DNA of 64,000 nucleotides from assembly GCA_022360655.1 (NCBI GenBank), contig JAKSCK010000240.1, forward strand, positions 306,665 to 370,664, in the 5' to 3' direction. Each line of letters starts with the position of its first letter. Position 1 is the stretch's first letter. Source of the DNA: Spirochaetales bacterium. GTDB taxonomy: Bacteria > Spirochaetota > Spirochaetia > DSM-2461. A program made the position numbers and the translations under genes. Under the pieces are notes generated by a model, which saw nothing but the letters and a program-made list of their open reading frames with translations, searched no databases and had not been told where the DNA came from. Below, piece after piece: positions 16,579-26,653 of this stretch.

Positions 16579-17664
16579 TTAGTTGCGGTTCATGGCGTTG
16601 AGGCTTTCGAAAGCTTCAACAACACGAGCCACAAGGGATTCCTGACCTTTGCGCAACCATGTGCGGGGATCATAGAACTTTTTGTTGGGAGCATCGGCGC
16701 CCTTGGGGTTGCCAAGCTGACCCTGGAGGTAGGCTTCGTTCTCTTTGTAGAACTCAAGGATGCCCTTCCAGGTGGCCCACTGGGTGTCGGTGTCAATGTT
16801 CATCTTCACCACACCGTAGCCAATGGCTTCGCGAATCTCTTCCTGAGTGGAACCGGAACCGCCATGGAACACGAAGGTTACGGGGTGCTTTGCATCAATG
16901 GAGTGCTTCTCTTTGATGAATTTCTGTGCATTGTCCAGGATGGAGGGGGTGAGCTTGACGTTGCCAGGCTTGTACACGCCGTGAACATTACCGAAGGCCG
17001 CTGCAACCGTGTAGTTGGGGCTGATTTTGTTCAACTCTTCAAAGACGTAGTTGATTTCTTCCGGCTTGGAGTAGAGTTCGGCAGGATCGCGGTCAGAGTT
17101 GTCCACGCCATCTTCTTCACCACCAGTGATTCCCAATTCCATTTCCAGGAACATGCCCATGGCGCTGGTGCGCTTCAGGTATTCCTTGGTGAGAGCCACA
17201 TTCTCTTCCAGGGGCTCTTCAGAAAGGTCAATCATGTGGGAGCTGAAAAGGGGCTTGCCAGTGGCTTTGAAGTGCTCTTCACCCGCGTCCAGGAGTCCGT
17301 CCATCCAGGGGAGGAGTTTTTTGGCACAGTGGTCGGTGTGAAGAACCACGGGGATGCCGTAGGCTTCGGCCATCTGGTGAACGTGCTTGGCACCGGCCAC
17401 GGTACCCAGGACGTCAGCGCGGAGGCTGTCAGCAGGCTTGAGGCCCTTACCAGCGTAGAAGACACCACCACCATTGGAGAACTGGATGATGACGGGGGAG
17501 TTGGCTTTGGCAGCGGCCTCAAGGACGCCGTTCACCGACTCGGTGTTCACGCAGTTCACTGCAGGAAGGGCAAACCCTTCGCTCTTACAAATTTCGAACA
17601 GTTTGTTCAGGTCGTCACCAAAGACAACACCGGGTTTGATATGGTCAAGAACTTTCTGACTCAT
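16579..17664 (-). CDS. fba: Class II fructose-bisphosphate aldolase
   Basis: FALPAVNCVNTESVNGVLEAAAKANSPVIIQFSNGG, VVLHTDHCAKK, FVFHGGSGST, GVVKMNIDTDTQWATWKGI. Confidence 0.95.
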   Translation of the reverse strand: MSQKVLDHIKPGVVFGDDLNKLFEICKSEGFALPAVNCVNTESVNGVLEAAAKANSPVIIQFSNGGGVFYAGKGLKPADSLRADVLGTVAGAKHVHQMAEAYGIPVVLHTDHCAKKLLPWMDGLLDAGEEHFKATGKPLFSSHMIDLSEEPLEENVALTKEYLKRTSAMGMFLEMELGITGGEEDGVDNSDRDPAELYSKPEEINYVFEELNKISPNYTVAAAFGNVHGVYKPGNVKLTPSILDNAQKFIKEKHSIDAKHPVTFVFHGGSGSTQEEIREAIGYGVVKMNIDTDTQWATWKGILEFYKENEAYLQGQLGNPKGADAPNKKFYDPRTWLRKGQESLVARVVEAFESLNAMNRN

Positions 17665-17920
17665 GTCGCGACTCCTTAGTCTTATGAATGCTTTCTATAC
17701 CGTAATTCGGTTGGGGGCATTGTATCAACTTTCGGGATTTTGGCCCAACCCTATGGATTCTTTTGGGCCATGTTGTTTTGAATTCCATCCATTTTTGAAA
17801 GAAAAGCGGAGAGCATGAGTCTTTCATGGGGACACTCAGGGTATTCCCTTGCGCTTTTTCGCATAGGGGCTTACTGGTGCAGGAAAAAGAGGTGGTTCGG
17901 ATGGCTCGCAGCAAAGTGAT

Positions 17921-20644
17921 TTATGTGTGTTTCTTTGACGGAGTGGAATCCTTCCAAAAGATGCGGAGTTGATTCTCCTTTTCACAATCCAAAAGGAGCG
18001 GTTTGAGCAATTGAACTTCGGTTTGCCTGCTGGATGCCTGAATGATCGTGAACTCATATCGCTTCTCACCGAGAACAATGCCCTTGATTTTTTCAGGTTG
18101 AGGAAGACGGAGTTTGCGCAGAGTGAGATGCCCGTAATCAATATTGAGAATTCCTCTGTTTTCCTCCCATTGAAACACACCCCAACCGGTGTTGAAGCAC
18201 CAGAAATACTGGCCATGGTGGAGCGGGGAGAAACCCATCATGTCCTGGGTGGCATCAAACTGAAAACCAGATGCAGCAAGAAGGATGGAATAGGAGGCGA
18301 GGGAACGGGCGTAATTGCTCCCAGATTCAAATTCATTCCAGGGATTCCGTCGTTTTCCATCATAACGGGCCCGGACGGCCTCGATGATTTCGTAGGCCTC
18401 GGTTTCTAAGCCGTTCTGAAGCATTTGCACTGCAGCAGCGTACTCCAAACCATTCATGGTTTCCTGGGCGTAGGGTATGGGTATCGCAGGTTTTTCTGCA
18501 TCCTCTGGCCAGGAGCATATGACGAGTCCTGATTCATCATTGAGGCAAAAGAGACGGCAGGGATTGTAATGCTCCCGCATTTCCTTTGCAAAATTGTGAT
18601 GATGGAGTTGCTTGAGGGAACAACGAAGCTGGTTTGGTTCAAAGATTTCTCCAAGTCCGTAAAGGCTGGCATGCCATTGTCCAAGGCCTTGGTCAATCAG
18701 AAGGCCTTCACCAGCTTGATATTTCAGTTGTTTATGCTCCTTGCTCCAGTACGCTGCATGGGTGGAGCGCCCAACAACACCCCCTGGAGCATCGGGCAGA
18801 TTGGTTAATAGTGCATGGTTGGCAAGATTGATTTTCTGCACATAGTAATGCCCATTGTAGAGTTTGGTGTTGAGGAACTCTTTTCCACGTTCAAAAATTT
18901 CTTGATACAACGTAGCCGCTTCTAAATCACCAAGGGCTTGAGCCATTTGTCTTCCTGCCTCTAGAGCTCCAAGATACATCCCTGTGAGCCAGGAATTGGG
19001 GCCAAAAAGTTCCATGTCCAGGGTGTGGTGTTGCCGACCAGTGAGTACACCACTTTGTTGGGGGTCCCATTGGTCTTTGTTCTCTGAAGACCAAGCAAAG
19101 GCTAAGGCTGCTTTAATCTTTGGCCAAAGTTGTGCGAGCCACGGGGTATTACCGCTCATCTTCCATTCTCGGTAGCACTTCATGATGGTTCCAAATTGAC
19201 CATCCACACAGGGGCGGAAATCCCAGCGAGGGGAGCCCAGCGGAAGCATGAGTCGGAACGTGAGCCCACCATCTTCTCGCAGATTGTAGGTGAACTCTGC
19301 ATGACGCATGGATTGCTCTAAGGAGGGAAACAAAAAAGGGAGAGCCTGAGCATAATTCCAAACATGGGAGCAGGACCCCTCACAGGATCCCCGATCAAGT
19401 CCCACGCCTTCCCACCCATAGAACGTGCCATCTTCCAGACGAAGAACCGTGGGGCTTCGAAGTATGGAAAGATTGGAAACAAGGGCATCAAGGGCGCTTG
19501 GTGGCAGTGAGGTGTTGGTGAGAGCCTTCTGGAAAAGGCGTGTTTTGTTCTCCAATTCATCCCAACGCCTCATGGCTTCCTGGGCCACATCCTTGGCAGA
19601 ATCCCACAGGGTGGCATAGTGGTTTTTCCAAGTACGATTTCTGGATGCCTTGACTTCCGGTGTATCAAAATAGGGATTCCCAGCACTTAATCGACCCCAG
19701 TCATTTTCCCTTTGGGGCACATACCAGGTCAAAAGAAATCGTACTTTGCGGGATTCACCAGAGGCCAAACGGAAGTGAGAGGCCAAAAGGGCTGAATCAT
19801 ATTGGCAAAAATCACTGTTTTCATCAAAAAGATCGGCCTCATCCTTGTACTGTCTTGGAGGAAAGGGGCCGGGAGTGAGCATGTCTTGCCAGTAGGTTTC
19901 CAAATTATCAAACCAGGGGCCTCGATACAGGTATTCTTGATAACTGACTTGGGGAGCATCCGTCATCAATACCAGCTCTTTCTGTTTCGAGGCTCCTGGT
20001 CCACCCTGGAGCTGGAGTGCATGATGTCCATCCATCTTTTGGTACTGATTGAGCCTGGGGCCACGGTGAGGATTGGACATGACGGAAATCACGGAATAGT
20101 CCAGTGGTCTCTTGGTGGTATTTGTGAGGGTGATGGTAAAAAAAGCTGCTGGAAATGATGAATCCCGTTCATTCAACGGTATGAAGGGACTGAATGCTTC
20201 AATCTGAGCGGTTCCAGGGAAGGGCGATTTTGCAAAATCAATCTGTGCAAAAGGAAAAGCTCCATGAAAGGTCGATTGGGAAAAATGGGGAAATCCCGCC
20301 ATGGTTTCACGGCGGGGGCCCCAGCCAAATCCCTCATAGAACCAAGTTTTGCGATAGGTGCCAGAATAGGGAGGGGCAAGGTCGGATTGAAGGATGCGGG
20401 CATCCAGAACCTCACCATCAGATTCTGCGCGGAGAGCAAAATGCGAGAAGGCGTTCAGACTTCCTTTGCAGGGATGGTTGAAGATTTCCCAATCCACAAG
20501 GGCTCCATTTCCTGCTAAACCAATGGAACCGCTTCCGATTCCTCCGAGAGGAAAGGAAATCTCGTTGGTGTTCTCCCCTTGGTAGGTGAAGAGATGTTCT
20601 GTGGTCACGTCTGCTCCTTCTTCACCAAGAAGTACTGTTCTCAT
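17921..20644 (-). CDS. GH116 family glycoside hydrolase (GBA2/bacterial beta-glucosidase-like), paralogue 1
   Basis: ISFPLGGIGSGSIGLAGNGALVDWEIFN, YGWEGVGLDRGSCEGSCSHVWNYAQALPFLFP, VDGQFGTIMKCYREW, TGRQHHTLDMELFGPNSW. Confidence 0.9.
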   Translation of the reverse strand: MRTVLLGEEGADVTTEHLFTYQGENTNEISFPLGGIGSGSIGLAGNGALVDWEIFNHPCKGSLNAFSHFALRAESDGEVLDARILQSDLAPPYSGTYRKTWFYEGFGWGPRRETMAGFPHFSQSTFHGAFPFAQIDFAKSPFPGTAQIEAFSPFIPLNERDSSFPAAFFTITLTNTTKRPLDYSVISVMSNPHRGPRLNQYQKMDGHHALQLQGGPGASKQKELVLMTDAPQVSYQEYLYRGPWFDNLETYWQDMLTPGPFPPRQYKDEADLFDENSDFCQYDSALLASHFRLASGESRKVRFLLTWYVPQRENDWGRLSAGNPYFDTPEVKASRNRTWKNHYATLWDSAKDVAQEAMRRWDELENKTRLFQKALTNTSLPPSALDALVSNLSILRSPTVLRLEDGTFYGWEGVGLDRGSCEGSCSHVWNYAQALPFLFPSLEQSMRHAEFTYNLREDGGLTFRLMLPLGSPRWDFRPCVDGQFGTIMKCYREWKMSGNTPWLAQLWPKIKAALAFAWSSENKDQWDPQQSGVLTGRQHHTLDMELFGPNSWLTGMYLGALEAGRQMAQALGDLEAATLYQEIFERGKEFLNTKLYNGHYYVQKINLANHALLTNLPDAPGGVVGRSTHAAYWSKEHKQLKYQAGEGLLIDQGLGQWHASLYGLGEIFEPNQLRCSLKQLHHHNFAKEMREHYNPCRLFCLNDESGLVICSWPEDAEKPAIPIPYAQETMNGLEYAAAVQMLQNGLETEAYEIIEAVRARYDGKRRNPWNEFESGSNYARSLASYSILLAASGFQFDATQDMMGFSPLHHGQYFWCFNTGWGVFQWEENRGILNIDYGHLTLRKLRLPQPEKIKGIVLGEKRYEFTIIQASSRQTEVQLLKPLLLDCEKENQLRIFWKDSTPSKKHT

Positions 20645-20664
20645 GGGCTCTCGTCAAGGGAAGT

Positions 20665-20684
20665 ACTCCCACCTGGGTGGGAGT
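20665..20684 (-). other. Intergenic stem-loop between permease and GH116-1 genes
   Basis: ACTCCCACC-TG-GGTGGGAGT perfect 9-bp inverted repeat. Confidence 0.55.
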
Positions 20685-20701
20685 GAAAGAATTCGATGAT
20701 G

Positions 20702-21541
20702 CTATCCCTTGATTCCGCCTGAGGCCATTCCTTCCATCAGGTATTTTTGTCCCACCATAAAAATGAGGAAGGGTGGGATGATGGAAAGAAGAACACCTGC
20801 CAGAACAATGGAAATGCTTCCGGCTCCCATGAATCCTTGAAGAACATGAAGCCCTAAAGGCATGGTCATTTTTGTTTGACTATTGATGAAAATCAGGGGT
20901 CGGAAAAAGTCGTTCCAAACAAAGAGGAAGTGCATCATTCCAGCCACAGTGAGTGAAGGTTTTACCATTGGGAGAATGATCTTCCAGAATACGGTTCCCC
21001 GACCGGCCCCATCAATGTGTGCCGCTTCATCGTAACTTGCAGGAATGGTTGCCATAAATTGTTTGAGCAAAAACACCGCCAGGGGGTATACGGTTGCTGG
21101 CAGTATCAGAGAATAAAGCGTGTTGATGAGATGGAGTTTGCTCATGACAATGAAAAGGGGAATGATGGTGACCTGAGCTGGTACCATCATGGCCGCCAAG
21201 ATCACCAAAAAAACGGGGGTTTTTCCTTTCCAAGGGATTCTCGTCAATGCAAAAGCCGCCATAGCTGAAAAAATCAGCTGAACGGATGTTGCCACAACCG
21301 CCACCACAAAACTGTTGCGAAAGTACAAAAAGAAGGGAAGGCTTTTGAAGACCTGGGCATAGTTTTCCCAAATGAAGGGTGGCTTGGGAAGGAATGACGG
21401 AGGAAGCTTCATTGATATGCTGGGTTCTCGCAAAGAGGTTGCAGCAATCCAAAGGATGGGAAGCAGAGTCAGGAGTGCAATCGCTAGGGCCAGAAGGGAT
21501 AATGCTCCCTTACGAATTTTCGAAAAATTAAGCACGGTCAT
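20702..21541 (-). CDS. Carbohydrate ABC transporter permease (MalG type)
   Basis: EAAHIDGAGRGTVFWKIILPMVKPSL (EAA loop); six-TM pattern. Confidence 0.92.
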   Translation of the reverse strand: MTVLNFSKIRKGALSLLALAIALLTLLPILWIAATSLREPSISMKLPPSFLPKPPFIWENYAQVFKSLPFFLYFRNSFVVAVVATSVQLIFSAMAAFALTRIPWKGKTPVFLVILAAMMVPAQVTIIPLFIVMSKLHLINTLYSLILPATVYPLAVFLLKQFMATIPASYDEAAHIDGAGRGTVFWKIILPMVKPSLTVAGMMHFLFVWNDFFRPLIFINSQTKMTMPLGLHVLQGFMGAGSISIVLAGVLLSIIPPFLIFMVGQKYLMEGMASGGIKG

Positions 21542-22406
21542 AGGTCACCCACTTGTTAGAGGCTTTCACCTGGACAATGGTGAAGATGGCCAAGACGAAA
21601 AAGAGACTGATGGCAATGGCAGAGGCATAACCAAAGTTGAATTCTTTGTAAGCCACCTCATAGAGAAAAAGGTTCACAGTTCGAGAAGCATCACCAGGAC
21701 CACCTCCTGTGAGGAAGAAGGGTTCATCAAACATTTGAGTTGCCCCTATACAGAGGTTGAGGACCACAAAGAAGATTGTGGGTGTGAGCATAGGTAGTGT
21801 GATGTGTCGAAAGGTGGATACGGAGCCTGCACCATCAATTTTTGCTGCCTCATAGAGACTTTCAGGAATGGTTTCTAATCCAATGAGGTAGTAGAGAAAG
21901 GCTCCTCCCACAAATTTCCAAACACTGAACACAGCGATGGATCCATAAACCCATTGGGGATCCAGCAACCATGGAATGTTCGAAAGTCCAAGTTGGCGCA
22001 GGAAGTAATTGAGGATTCCAAGATCGGAATGGAATATATAGCGCCAAGCAATGGCCACGGAGGCTGTAGTGAGAATGCTAGGCAGGTAGTAGATGGATCG
22101 GAGTACAGATTGGAAGCGCCGGTGAAAGTGCCGCACAATCAGGGCCATCATCAGACCAATAATCGTATGCAGAATCACCACCATACCAGCCAATTTGAAC
22201 GTGGTAAGGTAGGTTGAGAGCGTTCTGTCATAGGTGAATAAACGTTTGAAATTTGAAAAGCCAATGAAATTCAAGGGGGAGAGGATGTCGTAATCGGACA
22301 TGGCGATGACGAAACAGCTCACGATGGGAATGTACAAAAAAACCGCATAAGTTACGGCCGTGGGGGCAAGGAAGAGGGCAGCGTCTCTCCCATTATGTCT
22401 CTTCAT
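21528..22406 (-). CDS. Carbohydrate ABC transporter permease (MalF type)
   Basis: EAAKIDGAGSVSTFRHITLPMLTPT (EAA loop). Confidence 0.92.
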   Translation of the reverse strand: MKRHNGRDAALFLAPTAVTYAVFLYIPIVSCFVIAMSDYDILSPLNFIGFSNFKRLFTYDRTLSTYLTTFKLAGMVVILHTIIGLMMALIVRHFHRRFQSVLRSIYYLPSILTTASVAIAWRYIFHSDLGILNYFLRQLGLSNIPWLLDPQWVYGSIAVFSVWKFVGGAFLYYLIGLETIPESLYEAAKIDGAGSVSTFRHITLPMLTPTIFFVVLNLCIGATQMFDEPFFLTGGGPGDASRTVNLFLYEVAYKEFNFGYASAIAISLFFVLAIFTIVQVKASNKWVTYDRA

Positions 22407-22422
22407 GAAACGTCTCCAGAAT

Positions 22423-22442
22423 GGAGCCCCCGAAGGGGCTCC
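22423..22442 (-). other. Intergenic stem-loop between SBP and permease genes
   Basis: GGAGCCCC-CGAA-GGGGCTCC. Confidence 0.6.
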
Positions 22443-22448
22443 AACAAT

Positions 22449-23732
22449 TTAGCGAGAAAGAATCTCGTTGATGTCACTGTTCGAAGCGCTCAGAATGCCA
22501 GAAATATCAGCATTCGGATCACTCATGATGGTGTTGAAGGCCCGCATAAATGCGGCTTCGACTTCAGGGAACTGAGCAGGAGCTTGAACCACTCGGGCAC
22601 TGTCGGCTGAAGTTTTGAAGAGCTGGGCATTCTCAGGAGGATTGGCAGGGAGAACCTTGTCCATAACACTCAAGCGAGTGGGGATGGAGAAGGAGCTCAA
22701 GTACACTTCCTGGGAACGTCGTCCACTCAACCAAGCGGAGAAAATGAAGGCCTCTTCAGGGTGTTTCGAAGCGGTCATGACTGGGAACATGCTGGTTCCA
22801 TAAACAACCTGATTGGTATTGAAGCTAGGCACATACTGGATGTCAAAGTTCAAGTCGGCATTCACAAAGGCAGGAACGGGCCAGCGACCACCGAAGGTCA
22901 TCGCCACCTGACGGTTGGTCATCATGCTGATGAAGTTATCACCAGGGATGGGGGCAGGAGATACACCGTACTTGTAAATCAGGTCATGCATGAACTGCAT
23001 GCATTCCTGCATTTCAGGAGTTTCCAGTGCAGCAGCGGACATTTCGTCATTGAGGACGGAGGCTCCAAAGTTGTACAACCAACCCGTGATCATGAAGTTG
23101 TAGTTTGGAATGAAGGTGCCGTACTGCTTTTTACCATCCTTCTCAATGGTCATGGCTTGAGCATAACGAAGGAACTCTTCCTTATTCCAGTTTGCTGAGG
23201 GGAAGGGAAGGTTTGCTGCTTCCAACATGTCTAAGTTGATGTGGGTCACCACATTGTTCCAGTTCCATGCAAAGCCATAGAGATTGCCATCAATAATGCA
23301 GGCATTCTGAAGTTTTGTATGAATATCTTCATATTCATCAACAAGTTCTGGATGGGCTTCAACATAGTCGTTCAGGGGAACAGCCAGTTTGCCCTCATGA
23401 AGGAGCTGGAATCCTTCAGAAGCCACCATGGCCAAGTCTGGGGACTGACCACTGGCAATCATGGTTTTGATCTTTGTGAAGTAGCCTCCCCAGCCTTCAG
23501 CTCCGACAGGGGTCCAAATAACCTCAACTCCAATGTTGGGGTATTCAGCATTGAAATCAGCCAGCAATTCGTCCATCCAGGCCTGCTGTTCCACCGTTCC
23601 GTCCATAACGAATCGGAGAGTCACATCATCCCCACCAAAGACACCACTGTCTGTGCTGGCTTCATCCTGACCGTTGGCAAAGCCAAATACGGCTGCTGCG
23701 GCAAAGGCCGTAGCGATGAACAATCTCTTCAT
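22449..23732 (-). CDS. Carbohydrate ABC transporter substrate-binding protein
   Basis: MKRLFIATAFAAAAVFGFANGQDEA...; IGVEVIWTPVGAEGWGGYFTKIKTMIASGQSPDLAMV; FGGRWPVPAF. Start reassigned to the ATG after the RBS. Confidence 0.9.
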   Translation of the reverse strand: MKRLFIATAFAAAAVFGFANGQDEASTDSGVFGGDDVTLRFVMDGTVEQQAWMDELLADFNAEYPNIGVEVIWTPVGAEGWGGYFTKIKTMIASGQSPDLAMVASEGFQLLHEGKLAVPLNDYVEAHPELVDEYEDIHTKLQNACIIDGNLYGFAWNWNNVVTHINLDMLEAANLPFPSANWNKEEFLRYAQAMTIEKDGKKQYGTFIPNYNFMITGWLYNFGASVLNDEMSAAALETPEMQECMQFMHDLIYKYGVSPAPIPGDNFISMMTNRQVAMTFGGRWPVPAFVNADLNFDIQYVPSFNTNQVVYGTSMFPVMTASKHPEEAFIFSAWLSGRRSQEVYLSSFSIPTRLSVMDKVLPANPPENAQLFKTSADSARVVQAPAQFPEVEAAFMRAFNTIMSDPNADISGILSASNSDINEILSR

Positions 23733-23801
23733 AAACTTTTCTCCTTTGTCTCGAACTTTTTTCCCAACAAGTAAACCTATTGGTTCAATCAAGCTCGGGG
23801 C

Positions 23802-26366
23802 TTATAAAATTAGTTCCAACAAACCGTTGGAAGTGTCCAAAGTTGCACCCAATCCAGTTTTCTGACCAATACCATCAAGAATGAATTGGTGAATTGGGAG
23901 TGATCCATGACGGGCTTCAAGTGCGATGCGCCATACCCCTGATTTCTGTTCGATGTTGCAGATTCCCCAACTCTGGCCAAGGCACCAAAAGTGACGACCA
24001 GGACGAGGAGAGAAGCGTAGAGATGCTTCAGTGGCGTTGTAGTCAAAGCCAGACTGACCTAAAACCTCACTCCAGGCTGCCATAGCCCGGGCATAGTGGT
24101 GACCGCATTCGGCCTCATTGAAGGGGCTTCGTTTCTCCCCATCAAACCGATTTCTCGTGGCCTCCACCACTTTCAATGCGTCTTCAGGCATCTGTTCATA
24201 GAGAAGATGTCCTGCAAGCATATTTTCGTATCCAGTAAAGACTTCATTGCAGTAGGGGAAGGGGCGTTTAGGGCGTTCTCCTCGAGGGTACGTGGCGAGC
24301 ACAACACCTTCCTCATCATTCATGGCATAGGACCGCATGTGGTTGAAATGGGAGCGGAAATTGGAGCGGAAGTTGTAACGAACAATACTTGCCAACGTTT
24401 TTTGAGCATTCTCTTTTTTGACAAGATATCCAAGGCCACAAACATGAGCCATGTATTGCCCAACGAGTTGGTCTATGAGGCACCCTTTTCCTAGTTGGAA
24501 CTCAGGTTCCTTCAAGTCCTTGGTTCCCATTTCTGCCGTGAGGCCCTTTCGAATCTTTGCAGGGATTTTGATGTGATGTTCATAGAACTCTCCATTAAAG
24601 AGTTCTTCATCCATGAAGGCCGATCCCTGTTCAAAGAGAGAACGACATTTTGAGGCAAAGTCCATGTCATTCATGGCTTTAGCCATTTCCTCAGCAGCAC
24701 GAAGAGCGCCAAGGTACCAGCCTTGCATTTGGGGATTGGGGCCATAGTATTCCACATCCATGGTGTTGTGCTGACAGCCTTCCATCACACCATCGCAATC
24801 TGCATCCCAACCGCCAGGTAGCCAGGCAAAGGAAAGAGACTCTTTAACTTTTGGCCAGATTTTTTTTAGAAAGTCCTGATTTCCACTGAGACGATACTCC
24901 CGGTACATCTTCATGATGCATCCCATCTGGCCATCTGCGGCAGCAGTGAAGAATCGGAACTTGTTCATCCACAAGGGGAGGAACACCCGGAAGCTCATGC
25001 TGCCATCTTTGCGAGTGGAATGAAGGAATTCGGTTTCCCGCATATTTTGGGCCAATTCGGGGAACAGGAATGGTGTGGTTTGCTCATAATTCCACACATG
25101 GGTGCATGATCCAAAGCAAGATCCCTCACGATCATGAATTCCTTCCCAGCCGTAAACGTTACCGGTCTTGTCCCGAAAAACCGTTTGGGTGCGCAAAGTG
25201 CTGATGTTGTATAGAGCAGATTCTTTCATGGCCTGGGGAAGATCCGAAGAAAGAAAAGCTTCCACAAAATTGAGAGTACGTGTCTCCAAATCATCGACGG
25301 TGTTGTTCAGTTTCGCGGCTACATCCCAGGCATTTGAAAATTTCTGCGTGTAGTGATTTCCAATATCAAAGCCAATACGCCGATCCCATTTGCGGAACAT
25401 ACCCGCTTTGCCCTTGTGAGCCCATTGCTTGCGGTTGGGGAAATGCCAAGTGATGTAAAACGTGAAATCCTTGGTTTCACCAGGAAGAAGTGTTTGTTTT
25501 ACTGCTAAGGAAGCAAAGAGATCATAGGGGGAACGAGGGCGGGAGACATGAGGTGTTTGGATCTCACCATTCTCAGAAAAATCATCCCAATATTCTAAGG
25601 TGGAACAGCCCCAATCTGCAGAATCCCATGCCGTGCGATGGGTAATGGTGCCCGCGCTTGGTGTGGTGAGAGCCATGGTTCCCCAGGCCACATTCTTCTT
25701 AGCCACACCCTGAGAACTCATAGAAATCCCTTGGATCCCTTGAGAGGACTGGAATTGGTTTCTATTTTTTTTATGACCAATGTAGTTTCGAGTGTCCAGC
25801 CAGGTTCTCTCAAAATCCCTTCCATCAACACCAATATGATTCACCATTGTTCCACAGACAGAAGCGGTGAGTGGGGATGAGGTTTCATTGGTTACACTGT
25901 AGGTGAGAATGGCAGCAGGAATTCCACTGGCTTCTGCATCTCCTGGGATGAGTGGATTAAAGGCTTTGAGAGTGACGGAAGCAGGGATTTCCGAATCCCG
26001 GAGTTCTACTTGTCCCAAAGGGTACGCGGCACGAAACCGACAATTCTCAAACCGAGGAAGGCCATGGTTAGGAAGCATGCAACCAATGGGCCCTTCCATA
26101 TCTGCTGAATCAATGCATCCCTCAAGGGCTCGTGTTTCTTTTTTCCCTTCAGAATCCGTGTAAAGAGCAAAGAACGGGGCAGAAAAAATCATTTCATGGA
26201 GGGGGAAAATATCAAATCCCTTTCCAGGAGAATTCATGATTTCCCAATCACGAAGATCTCCTCGTCCTCCAAGGGAGACTGTTCCTGTGCCAATACCTCC
26301 AAGAGGTAAGGCCACTTTACGCAGTTGTTTCCCTGTATATTCAGTTAATGTTGGCCATGGTTGCAT
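23802..26366 (-). CDS. GH116 family glycoside hydrolase, paralogue 2
   Basis: VALPLGGIGTGTVSLGGRGDLRDWEIMN, YGWEGIHDREGSCFGSCTHVWNYEQTTPFLFPELA, ADGQMGCIMKMYREYRLSG, GCQHNTMDVEYYGPNPQ. Confidence 0.9.
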   Translation of the reverse strand: MQPWPTLTEYTGKQLRKVALPLGGIGTGTVSLGGRGDLRDWEIMNSPGKGFDIFPLHEMIFSAPFFALYTDSEGKKETRALEGCIDSADMEGPIGCMLPNHGLPRFENCRFRAAYPLGQVELRDSEIPASVTLKAFNPLIPGDAEASGIPAAILTYSVTNETSSPLTASVCGTMVNHIGVDGRDFERTWLDTRNYIGHKKNRNQFQSSQGIQGISMSSQGVAKKNVAWGTMALTTPSAGTITHRTAWDSADWGCSTLEYWDDFSENGEIQTPHVSRPRSPYDLFASLAVKQTLLPGETKDFTFYITWHFPNRKQWAHKGKAGMFRKWDRRIGFDIGNHYTQKFSNAWDVAAKLNNTVDDLETRTLNFVEAFLSSDLPQAMKESALYNISTLRTQTVFRDKTGNVYGWEGIHDREGSCFGSCTHVWNYEQTTPFLFPELAQNMRETEFLHSTRKDGSMSFRVFLPLWMNKFRFFTAAADGQMGCIMKMYREYRLSGNQDFLKKIWPKVKESLSFAWLPGGWDADCDGVMEGCQHNTMDVEYYGPNPQMQGWYLGALRAAEEMAKAMNDMDFASKCRSLFEQGSAFMDEELFNGEFYEHHIKIPAKIRKGLTAEMGTKDLKEPEFQLGKGCLIDQLVGQYMAHVCGLGYLVKKENAQKTLASIVRYNFRSNFRSHFNHMRSYAMNDEEGVVLATYPRGERPKRPFPYCNEVFTGYENMLAGHLLYEQMPEDALKVVEATRNRFDGEKRSPFNEAECGHHYARAMAAWSEVLGQSGFDYNATEASLRFSPRPGRHFWCLGQSWGICNIEQKSGVWRIALEARHGSLPIHQFILDGIGQKTGLGATLDTSNGLLELIL

Positions 26367-26593
26367 AGATGGCGACTCCTCATCGAAGGGCTCAAAAGAG
26401 CCTATGTTTCCTTATCTTATAATGCATATGCAGAGATTCAGTTGGTTAGGAATAATATTGCATTTGCAGGCCTTAACCTAAAGTTGGAAAACCGAGCTGT
26501 CAAGGGAAAAAAAGCCAAATTATTGAGAAAAAACAGTGTCCAATTATGATTTAGGCTTGTTGTGATGGTAAAAATCAAAAAACACAAAAACTT

Positions 26594-26616
26594 TTTACGT
26601 AAAGGTTTCCGGAAAC
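26594..26616. promoter_or_regulatory. Candidate LacI-family operator(s)
   Basis: Adjacent palindromes TTTACGTAAA (26594-26603) and GTTTCCGGAAAC (26605-26616) between the divergent lacI-type gene and GH116 operon. Confidence 0.55.
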
Positions 26617-26653
26617 GTTGACGTATGATAAAATCTGTAATTGGGAGTTTTTC

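Noticed and set aside
16438-17679. 413-aa plus-strand ORF opposite fba
   Set aside because: Fully antisense to a clear class II aldolase; its frame is open because of codon bias and the translation shows no family features.
17645-17914. 89-aa minus-strand ORF between fba and GH116-1
   Set aside because: No RBS or recognisable features; the region reads as intergenic promoter sequence.
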